This document shows, piece by piece, positions 12,636 through 15,316 of a stretch of 15,316 nt of DNA. The notes under the pieces are model-generated. The model was not told where the DNA came from, did no database searches, and saw nothing but the letters and a program-made list of their open reading frames with translations. Location: positions 1-15,316 of the forward strand of contig DJVN01000121.1 of NCBI GenBank assembly GCA_002441205.1. Reading direction: 5' to 3'. The translations under genes were made by a program, and so were the position numbers. Position 1 is the first letter of the stretch. Each line of letters opens with the position of its first letter. The DNA comes from Syntrophaceae bacterium UBA6255. GTDB taxonomy: Bacteria > Desulfobacterota > Syntrophia > Syntrophales > Smithellaceae.

Positions 12636-14318
12636 CTACCTGCATAGTCCTTTGCCTTTTGCCCATATCAGCGTTTTGCAATTTCCCAGTTGGCATGCTT
12701 TTAAAGCGTTGCTGCATCCTGAAATATTGTTCTTCATGGTCAAATAAATAAAAGCTCTGTTGTTGTATGCACCGGCATGGTTGGGCATAATTCGAATAGC
12801 TTCATTAAAGTTTTTCAATGCAACCTCGTACTGGCCAAGAGTATGGTAAATAATTCCAAGATTATAATACGCCTCGGCATAATCCGGTTTGACGCGTATT
12901 GCTTCATGGAAATTCATAATAGCTTTTTGATATTGTCCGAGGCGAAAGTAAATAACCCCTTTGTTGTAATTGGCCGCGTGATAATTATTTATGCGGATGG
13001 TTTTGTCATAATGATATAAAGCCTTCTGTGTTTCTCCCCTTTCCAACAGAGCAGAGGCGAGGTTAAGATGCGCCATATAGTTTTTTTGGGTAACCTGTAA
13101 CGCATGGCTGAAGAGCGTGATGCTGTTTTTCCAGGAAGAGCATTGTTGCCACGTCAAAAAAGAAAGAAAAATCAGAAACGCTATGGCGGCCGGAAATAAT
13201 ATTATTTTGTTCAGGTTTTCGTGGCGGAATAAAAGAGGCATGCCCCAGGCAAGTCCGACAGCAATGCCTATGGATGAAAGATAATGATAACGGTCGGTCA
13301 TTGCAAAATCCCCTATTTGAAGAATGCCGATGACAGGAAAAATTATTATCCCATACCAGAACCATCCGGCAAATAAATAAGGATGACGTTTTGCCATGAC
13401 AATAACAGCGGCTGTGATTAGAATAATCAGCAAGAATGCTCCTGCAACCTGCCAGGATGGCGTGACGTCTGGAAACGGGTAAAATATTGCCAGGTTAACC
13501 GGCCAGAATGTTTTTATCAGATAAGTAACAAAGGCAACTGGAGCATTGGCCAGACGGGAAATAAAAGAAATGCTGATGGTGTCCTTTTTGTCCGGAGTAT
13601 AGAAAGTGATCATGACAAGGATCAGGGATAATACAAAGAAAGGGATTTTTTCTTTCACCTGCCACAACAGCCAATTGCCTTTTTCCGGTTCAAAGCGTTT
13701 TAACGGCCAGTAATCCAGTAAAATCATAATCACCGGCAAGGTGATCACCATGGGCTTGCTCATCAAAGCCATAATAAACGCAAAAAGAACCAGCAGGTAT
13801 CTCTTCAGAACCGGTTTTTCGGTGTAATAGACATAAAAACACAGGGTCAGCACCCAGAAAAAAGCGCTTAAGACATCTTTCCGTTCTGCTATCCAGACCA
13901 CCGATTCCACATGCAGAGGATGCAGGGCGAAAAAAGCGGCGACAAAGGCGCTTTTCCATATTGCATGAGTCATGCGGTGAAAAAGCCGGAAGAGCAGCAG
14001 CGTGCTGAGGATATGCAGGATAAGGTTGGTAACATGATAACCGCCGGCGTTCATGCCGTAAAACTCGTAATCCACCATGAACGACAACCACACGAGGGGA
14101 TTCCATAAGCCGAAATATTTTGAGCTAAAAGACCAGAGAAATCCTTGTGGCGTTAAACCGGATTGAACAACACTGTTTTCAGAAACGTAAATATTATCAT
14201 CAAAATTAACGAAATCGAATTTGTTTACCTGCCAGTAAACGGCAACGGTCATAGCAACCAGAACAATGGAAACAAAAAAAATCTGTCTTTGATGATTAAA
14301 AGTTGTTTTATTGAACAG
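12636..14318 (-). CDS. TMTC-like GT-C membrane protein with 4 TPRs (array paralog A, probable CTG start)
   Basis: This first gene of the array encodes 560 aa from the CTG at 14316-14318. That start has GGAGG 7 nt upstream, and the resulting N-terminus aligns with paralog C (MFNKTT against MFKKPN). An in-frame TTG at 14352-14354 would add 12 residues unlike the paralogs and lies next to a hairpin. Features are a helix at about 13-30, Asp40-Asp41 in FVNFDDNIYV, HPLHVESVVWIAERKD at 133-148, DYWPLKRF, a MTDRYHYLSSIG block, QQCSSWKNS, four TPRs, and a cap with Cys535, 542, 547 and 559. TMTC-like protein O-glycosylation is the best guess. The phaC-like stop is about 140 bp upstream, with no clear terminator between them. 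Confidence 0.78.
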   Translation of the reverse strand: MFNKTTFNHQRQIFFVSIVLVAMTVAVYWQVNKFDFVNFDDNIYVSENSVVQSGLTPQGFLWSFSSKYFGLWNPLVWLSFMVDYEFYGMNAGGYHVTNLILHILSTLLLFRLFHRMTHAIWKSAFVAAFFALHPLHVESVVWIAERKDVLSAFFWVLTLCFYVYYTEKPVLKRYLLVLFAFIMALMSKPMVITLPVIMILLDYWPLKRFEPEKGNWLLWQVKEKIPFFVLSLILVMITFYTPDKKDTISISFISRLANAPVAFVTYLIKTFWPVNLAIFYPFPDVTPSWQVAGAFLLIILITAAVIVMAKRHPYLFAGWFWYGIIIFPVIGILQIGDFAMTDRYHYLSSIGIAVGLAWGMPLLFRHENLNKIILFPAAIAFLIFLSFLTWQQCSSWKNSITLFSHALQVTQKNYMAHLNLASALLERGETQKALYHYDKTIRINNYHAANYNKGVIYFRLGQYQKAIMNFHEAIRVKPDYAEAYYNLGIIYHTLGQYEVALKNFNEAIRIMPNHAGAYNNRAFIYLTMKNNISGCSNALKACQLGNCKTLIWAKGKGLCR

Positions 14319-14325
14319 GGGATAA

Positions 14326-14350
14326 CCTCCGCGAGGAGCCGGATGCTCCT
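14326..14350 (-). promoter_or_regulatory. Hairpin plus Shine-Dalgarno of paralog A
   Basis: On the coding strand AGGAGC (14345-14350), a 5-nt loop and GCTCCT (14334-14339) form a perfect 6-bp stem. Three bases later comes GGAGG (14326-14330), then 7 nt and the CTG codon. The Shine-Dalgarno is free of the stem. The AGGAG inside the stem is masked, which argues against initiation elsewhere. A regulatory role for the hairpin is inference. Confidence 0.45.
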
Positions 14351-14354
14351 GCAA

Positions 14355-14455
14355 TTACAATACTTCCCGCGATTTCAATGCGCATGAACTCCCCCGCGTG
14401 AGGACAGGTGCCATGCCGTGGCATTCATTGGCGTTTTTTTTTAAATATTATCTTT
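14355..14455. other. Gap between the phaC-like gene and paralog A
   Basis: This 101-bp gap holds a short TGCCA/TGGCA stem around 14410-14424 and a run of nine T on the plus strand near 14435. In that orientation hairpin and T-run would read as a terminator for plus-strand transcription, of which there is none here. For the minus-strand genes no terminator is visible, and no clear -35/-10 pair was found for the array. Confidence 0.35.
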
Positions 14456-15316
14456 TTATATCTTGGTCTGAACCTTTTTAATATCTACAACGTTATCCGG
14501 AGCTTTTTGAGGTTCTGTATTTTTTATATCTGTCATGATAGGTTTATTGAGCGAACTATCCTCATAAAAATCCTCGACTAATGCTAAATATTCGGCCAGA
14601 AGTTTGCGGCTGACAACGAAAATATGTCCGATATTTTTTTCAATGACGCGATTCAGTCCGCCACAGGTAAATTTAACATTGCCTGTATCCACGCATCCCC
14701 ACGTTTCTCCGGCCACGCAGGAGCCTGCCGGCGCGATGGGATCACGGGATCCCTTGTAATCAAAGATTCTGAGCCCCGCTTTTTTCAGAATAGACATATT
14801 AACCGGCTTACCGTCAAATTTGGGATTGGAGGAAGGAAGGCGATATTTTCCCTCATAGACCTGATTACCGATAAAGATATTCTGAATCCACTGAACATGA
14901 GCGTTGACCGGGAATTTGGTGCCGTGCGTCAACCAGTATAGAAATGGCGCCGCATCGGCGATGGATTCTTTAATTTCCGCGCGTCCATAAAAACCAAGGA
15001 CAACTGTGTGCTGAACCCCCGGCTGTATTTCATTCATTCCCGCTTCGATGACCTGGGGAGGAATGTTCACCGAGCCAAAAAGCTCTTTCATCAGGTAAGG
15101 ATCATAATCGCGGCGGATGAGGGAACGAATCGGATGGTGTCCGCTGTCCTCATCATCAAACTTTATCGGAGAAGCCATCAAGGCAATTTTCTTGATATCC
15201 ATCGGTTTCCCCGCCGCCAGAAGTTCTTCTGCCCGTCTGGCCAGATAGGGCAGGATCAACGTGCCGCCCATGCAATAAGCCATGATATATATTTCGTCCT
15301 GCGGGTGCCTCATCTT
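14456..15316 (-). CDS. PHA synthase-like alpha/beta hydrolase, 3' part (runs off the window)
   Basis: The last 286 codons of a gene that continues past the right edge; the ATG at 15311-15313 is internal, because an open codon precedes it. Numbering from that Met, the nucleophile elbow is YCMGG with Cys14, matching the G-x-C-x-G lipase-like box of PhaC rather than Ser of ordinary lipases. Asp191 (SRDPIAP) and His230 (IGHIFV) complete the triad. The Cys-Asp and Cys-His spacings (177 and 216) are somewhat longer than in classical class I/III PhaC, so a divergent synthase or PhaC-like hydrolase is possible. PhaC polymerises hydroxyacyl-CoA into storage polyester. The polar C-terminal 40 aa are probably disordered. 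No direct link to the downstream glycosyltransferase array is evident. Confidence 0.75.
   Translation of the reverse strand, partial: KMRHPQDEIYIMAYCMGGTLILPYLARRAEELLAAGKPMDIKKIALMASPIKFDDEDSGHHPIRSLIRRDYDPYLMKELFGSVNIPPQVIEAGMNEIQPGVQHTVVLGFYGRAEIKESIADAAPFLYWLTHGTKFPVNAHVQWIQNIFIGNQVYEGKYRLPSSNPKFDGKPVNMSILKKAGLRIFDYKGSRDPIAPAGSCVAGETWGCVDTGNVKFTCGGLNRVIEKNIGHIFVVSRKLLAEYLALVEDFYEDSSLNKPIMTDIKNTEPQKAPDNVVDIKKVQTKI

Noticed and set aside
3708..14354. Diversity-generating retroelement explaining the variable paralogs
   Set aside because: No reverse transcriptase, no short template repeat and no adenine-specific variation were seen; the variation is in whole repeats and blocks.
14400..14445. 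Rho-independent terminator for the phaC-like gene
   Set aside because: The T-run lies on the plus strand after the stem; on the minus strand, where the genes are, it would precede the hairpin.
15311..15313. ATG as the start of the PHA synthase-like gene
   Set aside because: The reading frame is open to the window edge, and the nucleophile Cys would be only residue 14, so most of the N-terminal domain must lie outside the window.

Overview
The window looks like a chromosomal segment of a Gram-negative anaerobe of the Desulfobacterota (old Deltaproteobacteria), most plausibly a Syntrophales relative such as Syntrophus or Smithella. The lineage is an inference. It rests on the pgpA-cinA-thpR gene order, the abundant small palindromic intergenic repeats of a type common in those genomes, bacterial TMTC-like membrane/TPR proteins, and a PHA synthase-like hydrolase. 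No rRNA, tRNA, CRISPR array, transposase or phage gene was seen.

Left part (1-2986, genes on the minus strand). A conserved housekeeping run reads right to left: pgpA (phosphatidylglycerophosphatase A), cinA (with a C-terminal NMN deamidase domain) and thpR (RNA 2',3'-cyclic phosphodiesterase). A 124-bp element with inverted ends sits between pgpA and cinA and touches the cinA ribosome binding site. Downstream of thpR lie a cluster of hairpins, a truncated dinD remnant that stops just before a 12-bp palindrome, and another palindromic repeat at the window edge.

lexA (3082-3669, plus strand) is divergent from pgpA. Its promoter is very clear: TTGACA, a 17-bp spacer and TATCAT. A perfect 18-bp palindrome of the GAAC-N4-GTTC SOS-box type fills the spacer. 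The predicted transcription start falls on or next to the ATG, so the mRNA is probably leaderless and self-repressed.

Centre and right (3708-14354, all minus strand). Six membrane-protein genes read in one direction with gaps of 29-127 bp. Five are paralogs, called A to E in transcription order. Each has an N-terminal GT-C-type multi-helix domain resembling animal TMTC protein O-mannosyltransferases, followed by 3-6 periplasmic TPRs and a four-cysteine C-terminal cap with invariant spacing. The sixth gene, between A and B, is a different GT-C-type membrane glycosyltransferase. Paralog lengths (530-635 aa) track TPR number, and paralog E looks like a mosaic: its N-terminal part resembles A/B/C and its C-terminal part resembles D. 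The array could be a set of periplasmic glycosyltransferases that share one catalytic core but differ in acceptor-binding TPRs. That role is inferred from family resemblance only.

Right edge (14456-15316). The 3' part of a PHA synthase-like alpha/beta hydrolase gene, also on the minus strand, runs off the window.
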